A stretch of 33,248 bases of DNA from Flavobacteriia bacterium (lineage in GTDB: Bacteria; Bacteroidota; Bacteroidia; Flavobacteriales_D; Crocinitomicaceae): contig JACOTM010000118.1 in the NCBI GenBank assembly GCA_016178305.1, positions 1-33,248 on the forward strand, given 5' to 3'. This document shows, piece after piece, positions 18,865-27,011 of this stretch. Made by a program: the position numbers and the translations under genes. A model generated the notes under the pieces. That model was not told the origin of the DNA and searched no databases. It was given only the letters and a program-made list of their open reading frames with translations. How positions within the stretch are numbered: the first letter of the stretch is position 1; each line of letters begins with the position of its first letter.

Positions 18865-20034
18865 ATGAAAAAAATGAAAAAAATAGCAGCGATAGGGTCG
18901 ATTGGAATGTTCTTGTTTTTAGCTTGTTCACAAGGGACAAACAATGAAAATAGTGATGTAAAAGTAGAAAGAAAAAAAATTGAGCTACCTAAACATCAAG
19001 TTGAATTTAAATTAGCTGATTATCTTACAGATAATAAAGATTTAGATGCTGAAGTAGAAAAGATTTTTGAAACTTTGGATGACACTGCAATTGTTGCTCA
19101 GCTGATAATGCCAGCTGTTGGAAGATTAGGGCAAACAGAAGCAACAATTAAACAACATATTAAAGATCGAGTGATAGGAGGAGTTTTGATGTTGAATGGT
19201 ACGAAAGATGGTTTCACATCGTGGATTGAAAATTTTGAAAGAATGAACGATTCAATTGGAAATATACCATTTTTATACAGTGCAGATGCAGAGCCAAGTT
19301 TGGTGAATCGTAAAATTGAAGGTTCGACAAAAGTGAAAAAAGCGAATGAAATGACAACGATAGATGAGGTGACAGCTTGCGCTAAAACAATTTCAGCAGA
19401 TTTAAATGCTATTGGGATTAATTACAACTTTTCACCAGTGGTAGATATGTCGCCAAACACTACTGTTGGATTTAGAAGTTTTGGTAAAGTACCAGCGAAT
19501 ATTATACCTTGGTCGAATGCATTTATTCAAGAAACACAAGCGCATAACATTTTAGCAACTGCAAAACATTTTCCAGGACATGGTTTAGTTTCCGGAGATA
19601 CGCACAAATCATTACAGATGATTGATGGTGAATTAAAAGAAATTGGAAATTATCCTACATTGATAGAAAATGGTGTATTGTCTATAATGGTAGCGCACAT
19701 AGCAGTGAAAAATAATCCAAAATATGATACCAAAGGTTTACCTTCAACTTTATCGGAAGAAATCGTGACTAATTTATTAAGAAAAGAATTTGGATTTAAA
19801 GGATTAGTAGTGACTGATGCAATGAATATGGGGGGGGTAGCTTCTATTCCACAAGCGAATATGAAAGCAATTTCGGCAGGATGTGACATTATTCTAATGC
19901 CTTTAGATGCTAAAAAAGCACATGCAGAAATTATTAAAAAATATAAAGAAGATAAAGAATTTAAAGCAAAAGTAAATGCTACAGCGAAACGAATTATTCG
20001 AATGAAATTGTGTGTTGGTTTATTGAAAAATTAA
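18865..20034 (+). CDS. GH3 beta-N-acetylglucosaminidase-like lipoprotein (NagZ-like)
   Basis: Glycoside hydrolase family 3 catalytic domain (389 residues, no second domain), related to NagZ, which releases GlcNAc from peptidoglycan fragments. The acid/base dyad is visible in KHFPGHGLVSGDTHKSL (Asp245-Thr-His247) and the nucleophile is Asp318 in VVTDAMNM. The upstream ATG at 18832 would add 11 residues (MIKLLTLQYNS) and would start before the promoter element; the ATG at 18865 gives a clean lipoprotein signal (FLFLAC, Cys21), so I chose it. The cell position is therefore an envelope membrane rather than the cytosol where enterobacterial NagZ works. An eight-G run (19830-19837) lies four residues after the nucleophile. 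Together with Mpl it suggests murein recycling, although the genes are far apart. Confidence 0.85.
   Translation: MKKMKKIAAIGSIGMFLFLACSQGTNNENSDVKVERKKIELPKHQVEFKLADYLTDNKDLDAEVEKIFETLDDTAIVAQLIMPAVGRLGQTEATIKQHIKDRVIGGVLMLNGTKDGFTSWIENFERMNDSIGNIPFLYSADAEPSLVNRKIEGSTKVKKANEMTTIDEVTACAKTISADLNAIGINYNFSPVVDMSPNTTVGFRSFGKVPANIIPWSNAFIQETQAHNILATAKHFPGHGLVSGDTHKSLQMIDGELKEIGNYPTLIENGVLSIMVAHIAVKNNPKYDTKGLPSTLSEEIVTNLLRKEFGFKGLVVTDAMNMGGVASIPQANMKAISAGCDIILMPLDAKKAHAEIIKKYKEDKEFKAKVNATAKRIIRMKLCVGLLKN
19830..19837 (+). repeat. G8 homopolymer inside the GH3 gene
   Basis: Eight consecutive G in codons ATG-GGG-GGG-GTA (residues 322-325), directly after the catalytic VVTDAMN segment. GGG glycine codons are uncommon in the neighbouring genes, which mostly use GGA and GGT. 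A one-base slip would truncate the enzyme just after its nucleophile. Confidence 0.9.
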
Positions 20035-20054
20035 ACTTAGTTCAAGCAGAATTG

Positions 20055-20089
20055 AAAGCTCCAATCTATTTTAGAAAGGAGCTTTTTTT
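20055..20089 (+). terminator. Rho-independent terminator after the GH3 gene
   Basis: Stem AAAGCTCC (20055-20062) with GGAGCTTT (20078-20085), a 15-base loop and a following T run. It lies 20 bases downstream of the GH3 stop codon. Confidence 0.8.
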
Positions 20090-20140
20090 ATGTTAGATAA
20101 AAATAATAAGAAAACTAGCTTCGTATTTAACTAAATACCT

Positions 20141-20148
20141 TAACTTTG
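20141..20148 (+). promoter_or_regulatory. Candidate -7 promoter element of thrS
   Basis: TAACTTTG, followed by CA, matches TAnnTTTG and equals the element before the GH3 gene. It lies 21 bases before the thrS ATG, allowing a short leader. A clear -33 TTG is not seen. Confidence 0.55.
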
Positions 20149-20169
20149 CACACATAATTTTAAAATGTC

Positions 20170-22113
20170 ATGATTAATATTACACTTCCTGACGGAACAG
20201 TGAAACAATTTAATGCAGGAGTTACAGCAATGGATGTAGCTTTGAGCATTTCTGAGGGGCTTGCTAGAAACGTATTAGCAGCTAAAGTAAATGGAACAGT
20301 TATCGATGCTAACAGAACCATAACCGAAGATGCGGCATTACAATTATTGACCTGGAACGACACGGATGGTAAATCAACTATGTGGCATTCTTCTGCGCAT
20401 TTGATGGCTGAAGCAATTGAATTTCATTTTCCAGGTGTAAAATTAGCGATTGGGCCTCCAGTTGCAAATGGTTTTTATTACGATGTCGATTTCTTGGATA
20501 ATACTATTTCTGAGAAGGATTTAGAAAAAATCGAACTGAAAATGAAAGAATTGGCGAAAGAAAAAAATAAGTTTATTCGCCAAGAGATCTCTAAAGCAGA
20601 AGCCATTGCATACTTTCAAGAAAAACAAGATCCCTATAAATTAGAATTACTTGAGAACTTAGAAGATGGAAATATTACATTCTATACTCAGGGAAATTTT
20701 ACAGATTTATGTCGTGGTCCACACATTCCTGATACAGGGTTTATTAAAGCTGTGAAATTAACTTCAATTGCTGGTGCATACTGGAGGGGAGATGAGAAAA
20801 ATAAGCAATTAACACGTATTTATGGAATTACATTTCCGAAACAAGCTGAATTAACAGAGTATTTAGAAAAAGTTGAAGAAGCGAAAAGGAGAGATCACCG
20901 TAAATTAGGAAAAGAAATGGATTTGTTTGCTTTCTCTCAAAGAGTAGGGCAGGGACTCCCATTATGGTTGCCAAAAGGTGCCGCATTAAGAGAAAGATTG
21001 GAAAATTTCTTAAAAAAAGCACAGAAAAAAGCAGGATATAGCCAAGTAATAACACCTCATATTGGAAGTAAAGATTTATATGTTTGTTCGGGACATTACG
21101 AAAAATATGGAGCAGATTCATTTCAACCAATTCATACACCAGATGATAACGAAGAGTTTTTGTTGAAACCAATGAACTGTCCGCATCACTGTGAAATTTT
21201 CAAAACAAGACCACGTTCATATAAAGATTTACCAATTCGTTTTGCTGAATTTGGTACCGTTTATCGATATGAGCAAAGTGGTGAATTACATGGTCTAACA
21301 CGTGTAAGGTGTTTTACGCAAGATGATGCACATATTTTTTGCAGTCAAGATCAAGTAAAAGAGGAGTTTAAGAAAGTGATTGATTTAGTGTTATATATTT
21401 TCAAAACATTAAAATTCGATAATTTCAAAGCTCAAATTTCATTAAGAGACCCAGAGAATCCTACTAAATATATTGGGACAGATGAAAACTGGGCAAAAGC
21501 AGAAAGTGCAATCATTGAAGCAGCAGCAGAAAAAGGATTGCCAACTGTAGTTGAATATGGAGAAGCGGCATTTTACGGACCGAAATTAGATTTTATGGTG
21601 CAAGATGCTTTAGGGAGAGAGTGGCAATTAGGAACAATCCAAGTTGATTATAATTTACCTGAGCGTTTTGAATTAGAATATACAGGAGCTGATAATCAAA
21701 AACATAGACCCGTAATGTTGCACAGAGCACCATTTGGTTCAATGGAACGATTTGTTGCAGTATTGCTAGAACATTGTGCTGGTGATTTTCCATTATGGTT
21801 AACAACAGAACAAGTTGCTATTCTTCCAATTAGCGATAAATACAACGACTATGCAGAAAAAGTTTTAGAATTGCTAAATAATTCCGATATTCGCGGATTC
21901 GTTGACGATCGTAGTGAGAAAATAGGTAAAAAAATTCGTGATTCAGAATTGAAAAAAATACCTTTCATGTTAATTGTTGGAGATAAAGAAGCTGAAAATG
22001 AAGAAGTTTCTGTTCGTCAAAGAAGTGAAGGAGATTTAGGATCAATGAAAATCGAAGAGTTTGGGCAGTTAGTCCAAAAAGCGATTGAACATGAATTATC
22101 AATAAACGCATAA
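20170..22113 (+). CDS. thrS: Threonine--tRNA ligase
   Basis: Class II aminoacyl-tRNA synthetase that charges tRNA-Thr. All parts are present in 647 residues: TGS domain (about 1-60, [10 protein letters not shown]), second additional/editing domain with [10 protein letters not shown] and the C-x-G-P-H motif ([12 protein letters not shown]), the catalytic core with motif 2 ([12 protein letters not shown]) and motif 3 ([11 protein letters not shown]), and the anticodon-binding domain at the C-terminus. The zinc ligands that recognise threonine are Cys337 (MNCPHH), His388 (DDAHIF) and His518 (LHRAPFGS), with the same 51-residue first spacing as the E. coli enzyme. infC follows after eight bases, then rpmI and rplT, the classical order. 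Confidence 0.98.
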   Translation: MINITLPDGTVKQFNAGVTAMDVALSISEGLARNVLAAKVNGTVIDANRTITEDAALQLLTWNDTDGKSTMWHSSAHLMAEAIEFHFPGVKLAIGPPVANGFYYDVDFLDNTISEKDLEKIELKMKELAKEKNKFIRQEISKAEAIAYFQEKQDPYKLELLENLEDGNITFYTQGNFTDLCRGPHIPDTGFIKAVKLTSIAGAYWRGDEKNKQLTRIYGITFPKQAELTEYLEKVEEAKRRDHRKLGKEMDLFAFSQRVGQGLPLWLPKGAALRERLENFLKKAQKKAGYSQVITPHIGSKDLYVCSGHYEKYGADSFQPIHTPDDNEEFLLKPMNCPHHCEIFKTRPRSYKDLPIRFAEFGTVYRYEQSGELHGLTRVRCFTQDDAHIFCSQDQVKEEFKKVIDLVLYIFKTLKFDNFKAQISLRDPENPTKYIGTDENWAKAESAIIEAAAEKGLPTVVEYGEAAFYGPKLDFMVQDALGREWQLGTIQVDYNLPERFELEYTGADNQKHRPVMLHRAPFGSMERFVAVLLEHCAGDFPLWLTTEQVAILPISDKYNDYAEKVLELLNNSDIRGFVDDRSEKIGKKIRDSELKKIPFMLIVGDKEAENEEVSVRQRSEGDLGSMKIEEFGQLVQKAIEHELSINA

Positions 22114-22121
22114 TAAATTGA

Positions 22122-22670
22122 ATGAGAAAAGACTTTAGAAAACCAAATTCAAAAAGAGAAGATAACGAGAAGCATAAAATAAACGAGAAAATTACGGCTC
22201 GTGAGGTGCGTATTGTATTTGAAGGTCAAGAACCACAAGTAATGAAAACTTCGGAAGCTATTCAGTTAGCAGAAGAGCAAGAGTTGGATTTAGTTGAGAT
22301 TTCACCAAATGCAGTTCCGCCAGTTTGTAAGATTATGGACTATCGTAAATTCTTATACAATCAAAAGCGTAAAGAGAAAGAATTAAAAGCGAAACAAAGT
22401 AAAATCGTTATCAAAGAAATCCGTTTTGGACCGAATACAGATGAACACGATTTTAACTTTAAATTAGCACATGCACGTAAATTCTTAGAAGAAGGAAGTA
22501 AGTTGAAAGCTTATGTATTCTTTAGAGGACGTACAATTGTATTTAAAGATAGAGGAGAATTGTTGTTGTTGAAATTCGTTACAGAATTAGAAGATTTAGG
22601 TACTGTTGAACAAATGCCGAAATTGGAAGGGAAACGAATGATCATTATGATTAATCCTAAGAAAAAATAA
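22122..22670 (+). CDS. infC: Translation initiation factor IF-3
   Basis: IF-3 binds the 30S subunit and checks start-codon/initiator-tRNA pairing. The 182 residues show the N domain ([41 protein letters not shown], here quoted in part) and the C domain ([32 protein letters not shown]). The start is an ordinary ATG, not the rare AUU/AUC found in enterobacteria, so the discrimination-based autoregulation known there cannot apply in the same way. The spacing to thrS is eight bases, indicating co-transcription. Confidence 0.97.
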   Translation: MRKDFRKPNSKREDNEKHKINEKITAREVRIVFEGQEPQVMKTSEAIQLAEEQELDLVEISPNAVPPVCKIMDYRKFLYNQKRKEKELKAKQSKIVIKEIRFGPNTDEHDFNFKLAHARKFLEEGSKLKAYVFFRGRTIVFKDRGELLLLKFVTELEDLGTVEQMPKLEGKRMIIMINPKKK

Positions 22671-22679
22671 TATAGACAA

Positions 22680-22750
22680 AAGACTTAAAGACAAAAGACC
22701 AAAAGACAATATGTTTAAACTTGTCTTAAAATCTTGAATCTTTAAATCTT
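22680..22750 (+). ncRNA. Imperfect periodic hairpin between infC and rpmI
   Basis: Five AGAC boxes at 22674, 22681, 22689, 22696 and 22704 (spacing 7-8 bases) are mirrored by TCT boxes at 22724, 22732, 22739, 22747 and 22755. The arms can pair over 30 positions (22 pairs by eye, AGACAA with TTGTCT nearest the loop), around an 11-base loop containing most of the palindrome GTTTAAAC (22713-22720). No T run follows, so it does not look like a terminator. It could be a leader structure for rpmI-rplT or a dispersed repeat element. Confidence 0.5.
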
Positions 22751-22797
22751 AAAGTCTTTGAAGGTTGTGTAGAGGTAAACTTTAAAAACGAAGAGAG

Positions 22798-22995
22798 ATG
22801 CCAAAAATGAAAACTAAATCTAGTGCAAAGAAGAGATTCACTGTAACTGGAAGTGGTAAAATTAAAAGAAAACATGCTTTTAAAAGTCACATCTTAACAA
22901 AGAAGTCGACAAAGCAAAAAAGAAATTTGACAAAAGCTGGATTAGTACATCCTGCTGATATGTCGAATGTGAAATTACAATTGTGTATGAAATAA
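22798..22995 (+). CDS. rpmI: 50S ribosomal protein L35
   Basis: A 65-residue basic protein with the L35 signature [20 protein letters not shown] at the N-terminus and [14 protein letters not shown] in the middle. Length and content are standard for the family. It is preceded by a purine-rich GAAGAGAG just before the ATG. It sits between infC and rplT as in most bacteria, but with unusually long gaps (127 and 109 bases), both of which hold hairpin candidates. Confidence 0.97.
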   Translation: MPKMKTKSSAKKRFTVTGSGKIKRKHAFKSHILTKKSTKQKRNLTKAGLVHPADMSNVKLQLCMK

Positions 22996-23015
22996 TATAT
23001 TCTCCGGAATATATT
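22994..23015 (+). promoter_or_regulatory. Perfect hairpin with UCCG tetraloop at the rpmI stop codon
   Basis: AATATATTC (22994-23002) pairs perfectly over nine bases with GAATATATT (23007-23015) around TCCG. The C(UCCG)G loop belongs to the very stable UNCG class. It begins within the rpmI stop codon and has no T run, so it is more likely a processing, stability or regulatory element than a terminator. Confidence 0.65.
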
Positions 23016-23104
23016 GACACAATGGTTTAGTATTGTTTAACCCGGTAACGAGTACAAAGTTTTCTGAAATAATGAAACACTCCTTATCAAAAAACTAAAA
23101 AATT

Positions 23105-23452
23105 ATGCCAAGATCGGTAAACCATGTTGCTTCTAGAGCTCGCAGAAAGAACTTTATGAAGCTTGCCAAAGGTTACTTTGGAAGAAGAAAAAATGTTTGG
23201 ACAGTTGCAAAAAATGCAATTGAAAAAGGATTAAATTATGCTTATGAAGGTCGTAAGCAAAAGAAAAGACATTTCCGTTCTTTATGGATCGCTCGTATTA
23301 ATGCGGGTGCTCGTCAACACGGAATGAGCTACTCTCAATTCATGGGTGCTGTTCACAAAAGTGGAATTGAATTGAACCGTAAAGTTTTAGCTGATTTAGC
23401 GATGAACCAACCGGAAGCATTCAAAGCGATTGTGGAAACTATTAAAAAATAA
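23105..23452 (+). CDS. rplT: 50S ribosomal protein L20
   Basis: An assembly protein of the large subunit that binds 23S rRNA and in several bacteria represses its own operon. The 115 residues carry the full signature: [20 protein letters not shown] with the extended basic N-terminus, [37 protein letters not shown], and the [10 protein letters not shown] helix. The 109-base gap after rpmI contains a tetraloop hairpin that could be a regulatory target. A clear terminator follows the gene, closing the thrS-infC-rpmI-rplT unit. Confidence 0.98.
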   Translation: MPRSVNHVASRARRKNFMKLAKGYFGRRKNVWTVAKNAIEKGLNYAYEGRKQKKRHFRSLWIARINAGARQHGMSYSQFMGAVHKSGIELNRKVLADLAMNQPEAFKAIVETIKK

Positions 23453-23486
23453 TTTAAGTAACCTTAGGGAAACTCTATACAGCTTG

Positions 23487-23517
23487 AGCCATTCGCGTTT
23501 GTGAATGGCTTTTTTTT
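23487..23517 (+). terminator. Rho-independent terminator after rplT
   Basis: Stem AGCCATTC (23487-23494) with GAATGGCT (23503-23510), an eight-base loop and seven T. It closes the thrS-infC-rpmI-rplT unit. Confidence 0.88.
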
Positions 23518-23550
23518 GTCTGAAATTTTTTATCCAAATAATTTATTGAA

Positions 23551-23913
23551 ATGAAACTAAATAAATCTAATCCAGAGTTTTGGATTGAAAAAGAAAATTT
23601 TTATAACGATTTAAATCGTTTAATAGATGAGTTTATTAACTTTTTAAAAAATAAAAACACTTCTGTTGGAAATTTGAGTGGTTATGAACGCGTAGCTAGA
23701 CTCTTTGTAAAGCATATCAAAGATTTTACAGACTATTTAAATTTTGAAGATATTAAAGTTTCTGATGCAACTACAAAATTTTATGCCCATGTAAAATGGG
23801 AGGGACTTAAAGATTGGGATAAAAATGAAATTAGAATTAAATTAAAAGGATTTGTGGAATTTGTAATTTCAAAAGGACATCAGAATCATTTGGTTTTTGA
23901 AAGTTTGAAATAG
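23551..23913 (+). CDS. Small helical protein; possible orphan core-binding (SAM-like) domain
   Basis: A 120-residue protein with no signal peptide or membrane segment. It reads as four or five helices: LNRLIDEFINFLKNK, then SGYERVARLFVKHIKDFTDYL, SDATTKFYAHVKWEGL and KNEIRIKLKGFVEFVISKG. The order (L-I-x-x-F-x-x-F/Y-L, then a long helix, then a helix ending in G-L, then a helix ending F-V-x-x-K-G) resembles the N-terminal core-binding domain of tyrosine recombinases, but no catalytic domain follows; the stop comes soon after and the downstream 130 bases hold no remnant I can see. The resemblance is by eye only. The gene lies between two terminators and appears to be transcribed alone. Codon use looks like that of its neighbours. 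Confidence 0.65.
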   Translation: MKLNKSNPEFWIEKENFYNDLNRLIDEFINFLKNKNTSVGNLSGYERVARLFVKHIKDFTDYLNFEDIKVSDATTKFYAHVKWEGLKDWDKNEIRIKLKGFVEFVISKGHQNHLVFESLK

Positions 23914-23993
23914 TTACAAAAACTGAAGCCGTTTGTTAATTGTCGATTAGTAAGAAGTTTGAAATTATACCCTTGTTGTATTGAATGTCCAAT

Positions 23994-24030
23994 TAAAAAT
24001 GGCCATCCTTTTGAGACAGCCATATTAAAA
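23994..24030 (-). terminator. Probable terminator of the TPR-PD40 gene (minus strand)
   Basis: Read on the minus strand, ATGGC and GCCAT form a short stem around a 15-base loop and are followed by TTTTTAATT. It lies just after the stop of the minus-strand TPR-PD40 gene. The stem is short, so confidence is moderate. Confidence 0.5.
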
Positions 24031-24046
24031 AAATGAATAAATTATA

Positions 24047-25426
24047 TTAGAAAAATTTCGGAAAAATAAAGTTGCTCATATCTACCTCGTAAATATCACG
24101 ACTTGACTTTTGACCTATGATTTCAATACCTGACATTACAGCTAATTTTAATTCAGGATAATATTGGAAATGTGTATCATCATTTACGGTATTAACAATT
24201 AATCCTAAATTGATTGGTTTTGACCATGTATCGCCTCCTAAATTCTCGGAGACAAAAATATCTAATCCACCCATTCCTTTATGTCCATTTGAGCTGAAGA
24301 ATAAATATTTTCCATCAGGAGTAATGAAAGGAGTTGTTTCATCTCCATTTGTATTAATACTATCTGATAATGCTACTGCTGTTCCCCAATTTTTCCCTTC
24401 TTTATGTACGACATAAATCTCTTTTAATTTTTTATCATGATTTCTATCTGACATAAAGTACATTGTATTTCCATCTGCGGTTAATGTTGCACCAGATTCT
24501 CCGAATGGGGAATTGATAGATTTATTTTTAATAATTTTTGGAGAAGACCATTTTCCCTTATCTGTAAATTCAATTTCACAAATTTCACCGCTTTTTGTTT
24601 TATGTTTTGATTCAATCATGGAAGTATTTAAAGTCATAAAAGCATGTAAGCCATTTACTGTAATATATGATAGAGCATCAAAGCCATCTGAATTAATTCG
24701 ATCAATTTCATTTGTCACACTATCCCATCTTTGCTCTGTTTCATTCCATTCTGATCGGTAAATATCTTCAAAAAATTCTTGATCATCTTGATTTACTTTT
24801 CCTCCCGTTGTATTGTTTCTTCGTGAAGTGAAATACATGATTTTACCATTATGAGACAATATTGGGGCATATTCGTTAAACCCCGTGTTGATATCGCCAA
24901 CAAGCTTTACACGTAAAGATTTTTTGCCTAGAGCGATTTGTTCTTTTGTGAAATTACATTGCTCAATTTTTTCATTAATTTGAAGATCCTTGATTCGTGT
25001 TTTAGAAAGTAAGCCTAAAGATTTATTATAATAAAAAATGGCAGAGTCTAATTGCCCCAATTGATGAAAACTTCTCCCTATTAATTCATACACATCTTTA
25101 TCGACATTTTCAGCATCGGTTTTTACAGCTTCTTTTGCGTACTTAAGTGCAAAACCAAAATTGTATAAACCGTAATGACAATTTGAAATCCAATAAGTAG
25201 GTTTCCAATTATAAGGATCTTTAGCAGCAGCTTCACGAAATAAATTTAAAGCGTCTTTAATTTTTCCTTCATCAAATAAAAGACGACCCTCATCGACAAG
25301 CAACATTGAGCTTGCCTGATCAATAATTTTAGAGGTTGAATCAGGAGGAGTTAAGTGGTTGTTTATTGCTTTGACATTCAGAGAAATAGCAGTTATTACG
25401 AATGTAATAAGTAATCTAAGATTCAT
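24047..25426 (-). CDS. Exported TPR-PD40 propeller protein without OmpA domain
   Basis: A 459-residue exported protein. Signal peptide about residues 1-20 (LLITFVITAISLNVKA). TPR-type helices occupy about 40-170 (EGRLLFDEGKIKDALNLF, YELIGRSFHQLGQLDSAIFY). PD40 propeller blades run from about 185 to the end (SHNGKIMYFTSRR, TADGNTMYFMSDR, TPDGKYLFFSSNGHKGMGG, LDIFVSE). It ends at SNFIFPKFF with no OmpA, regulatory-like or T9SS sorting domain, so it looks like the front half of the PorE-like protein in this window. A soluble periplasmic or surface propeller that binds a partner is the natural reading. It is transcribed divergently from purB across a 229-base gap; a weak TATCTTTA (25466-25459, minus strand) could be its -7 element. 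Confidence 0.82.
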   Translation of the reverse strand: MNLRLLITFVITAISLNVKAINNHLTPPDSTSKIIDQASSMLLVDEGRLLFDEGKIKDALNLFREAAAKDPYNWKPTYWISNCHYGLYNFGFALKYAKEAVKTDAENVDKDVYELIGRSFHQLGQLDSAIFYYNKSLGLLSKTRIKDLQINEKIEQCNFTKEQIALGKKSLRVKLVGDINTGFNEYAPILSHNGKIMYFTSRRNNTTGGKVNQDDQEFFEDIYRSEWNETEQRWDSVTNEIDRINSDGFDALSYITVNGLHAFMTLNTSMIESKHKTKSGEICEIEFTDKGKWSSPKIIKNKSINSPFGESGATLTADGNTMYFMSDRNHDKKLKEIYVVHKEGKNWGTAVALSDSINTNGDETTPFITPDGKYLFFSSNGHKGMGGLDIFVSENLGGDTWSKPINLGLIVNTVNDDTHFQYYPELKLAVMSGIEIIGQKSSRDIYEVDMSNFIFPKFF

Positions 25427-25575
25427 ATTATAGCTTTAATGATGTTTGTAATACTAAATAAAGATACAAATAAAAGAATAATAGATCATTTTTCATAAAA
25501 AAGAAGAGTTATTTTATTCAAAAACAGTAAAAAAACTTTATAAACTATTCTTTCTTCGTTTTAATAATGAATTAC

Positions 25576-25583
25576 TATCTTTG
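25576..25583 (+). promoter_or_regulatory. Candidate -7 promoter element of purB
   Basis: TATCTTTG matches TAnnTTTG exactly. It lies 72 bases before the purB ATG, giving a leader of roughly 65 bases. No convincing -33 TTG is visible; the region upstream is T-rich. Confidence 0.5.
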
Positions 25584-25655
25584 TGGTTTAATTTTTTCTT
25601 TTAAAAGTTAAGAGATATTTAACATAAAAAATTCTTTCAATTAAGATTTAAACAA

Positions 25656-27011
25656 ATGATTTTAAACGCACTTACTGCAATTTCACCAGTTGACGGTCGA
25701 TACCATTCAAAAACACAAGAATTACAACCTTTTTTCTCTGAATTTGGGTTGTTTAAATATAGAGTAATTGTTGAAGTAGAGTATTTTATTGCTCTGGTAG
25801 ATTCTGGGGTTGGACCTTTGAAAGATTTTCCAAAAGAGAAATATACTGATTTACGTGCCCTTTGTTCTAATTTTTCGGAAGAAGATGCCTTGTGGATAAA
25901 AGATACTGAGAAAGTTACAAATCATGATGTGAAAGCGGTTGAATATTTTTTAAAAGAAAAAATGACCTCTTTAGGTTTGGAAAAGTATCTTGAATTTATT
26001 CATTTTGGTTTAACTTCTCAAGATATTAATAATACAGCGATTCCATTATCATTGAAAGAAGCAATTGATTATGTTTATTTGCCTTTTGCAGAAAAAATTA
26101 TGACGAAATTGACGACTATTCAATCTGATTGGAAGGATATACCAATGTTAGCTCGAACGCATGGTCAACCTGCATCTCCTACACGATTAGGAAAAGAAAT
26201 TCAAGTTTTTTCTGAAAGGTTAAAGAAACAAATAGATGTATTAAAACAAATTCCATTTTCAGCTAAATTTGGTGGAGCAACAGGAAATTTTAACGCTCAT
26301 TTTGTAGCATTTCCAAAACATGATTGGGTTTCTTTTGCAAATGATTTTGTAAATAATCGTCTAGGTTTAGATCGAAGTCAAACAACAACTCAAATTGATC
26401 ACTACGATAATATTGCCGCTCTTTTTGATGCTATGAAACGTATCAACACGATTATTTTAGATTTGGACCGTGATATGTGGACATATATTTCAATGGAATA
26501 TTTCAAACAAAAATTGAAAGAAGGGGAAGTTGGCTCTTCTGCAATGCCTCATAAAGTAAATCCGATTGATTTTGAAAATTCTGAAGGTAATATTGGTTTG
26601 GCAAATGCGATTTTGGAACATTTAGCTTCTAAATTACCTGTTTCTAGATTGCAAAGAGATTTAACTGATTCTACTGTTTTACGTTCAATAGGAATGCCTT
26701 TTGCTCATACATTAATTGCTTTTAAATCTACATTACAAGGTTTAGATAAATTATTATTAAATGAAAATGCAATAACTGATGAGTTGGAAAATAATTGGGC
26801 GGTTGTTGCTGAAGCTATTCAAACAATTTTAAGAAGAGAAGGTTTTCCAAAACCTTACGAAGCATTGAAAGGATTAACGCGTAAAAATGAGGCTGTTACA
26901 CAATTAACAGTACATGCTTTTGTTGATGCGTTGAATATATCAGATGATTTAAAAAATGAATTAAAGGCAATTTCTCCTCGTAATTATACAGGTATTCAAT
27001 TGGTGAAGTAA
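25656..27011 (+). CDS. purB: Adenylosuccinate lyase
   Basis: Fumarase/aspartase-superfamily enzyme that acts twice in purine synthesis, on SAICAR and on adenylosuccinate, releasing fumarate each time. The 451-residue length and the N-terminus (LTAISPVDGRYHSKTQEL) match the E. coli-type PurB. Catalytic elements are seen: His169 in ARTHGQPASPT and the signature loop GSSAMPHKVNP with Ser295. Other family hallmarks are HFGLTSQDINNTAIPL and LQRDLTDSTVLRSIG. The stop overlaps the next start by one base (TAATG), so purB is translationally coupled to an exported protein with no evident purine role. Confidence 0.97.
   Translation: MILNALTAISPVDGRYHSKTQELQPFFSEFGLFKYRVIVEVEYFIALVDSGVGPLKDFPKEKYTDLRALCSNFSEEDALWIKDTEKVTNHDVKAVEYFLKEKMTSLGLEKYLEFIHFGLTSQDINNTAIPLSLKEAIDYVYLPFAEKIMTKLTTIQSDWKDIPMLARTHGQPASPTRLGKEIQVFSERLKKQIDVLKQIPFSAKFGGATGNFNAHFVAFPKHDWVSFANDFVNNRLGLDRSQTTTQIDHYDNIAALFDAMKRINTIILDLDRDMWTYISMEYFKQKLKEGEVGSSAMPHKVNPIDFENSEGNIGLANAILEHLASKLPVSRLQRDLTDSTVLRSIGMPFAHTLIAFKSTLQGLDKLLLNENAITDELENNWAVVAEAIQTILRREGFPKPYEALKGLTRKNEAVTQLTVHAFVDALNISDDLKNELKAISPRNYTGIQLVK

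Noticed and set aside
22674-22757. CRISPR-like array
   Set aside because: Boxes are four bases at 7-8 base spacing and mirrored, with no true repeat-spacer units and no cas genes.
25459-25466. Promoter of the minus-strand TPR-PD40 gene (TATCTTTA)
   Set aside because: One base off the consensus with no -33 element at a proper distance; mentioned in the gene entry only.
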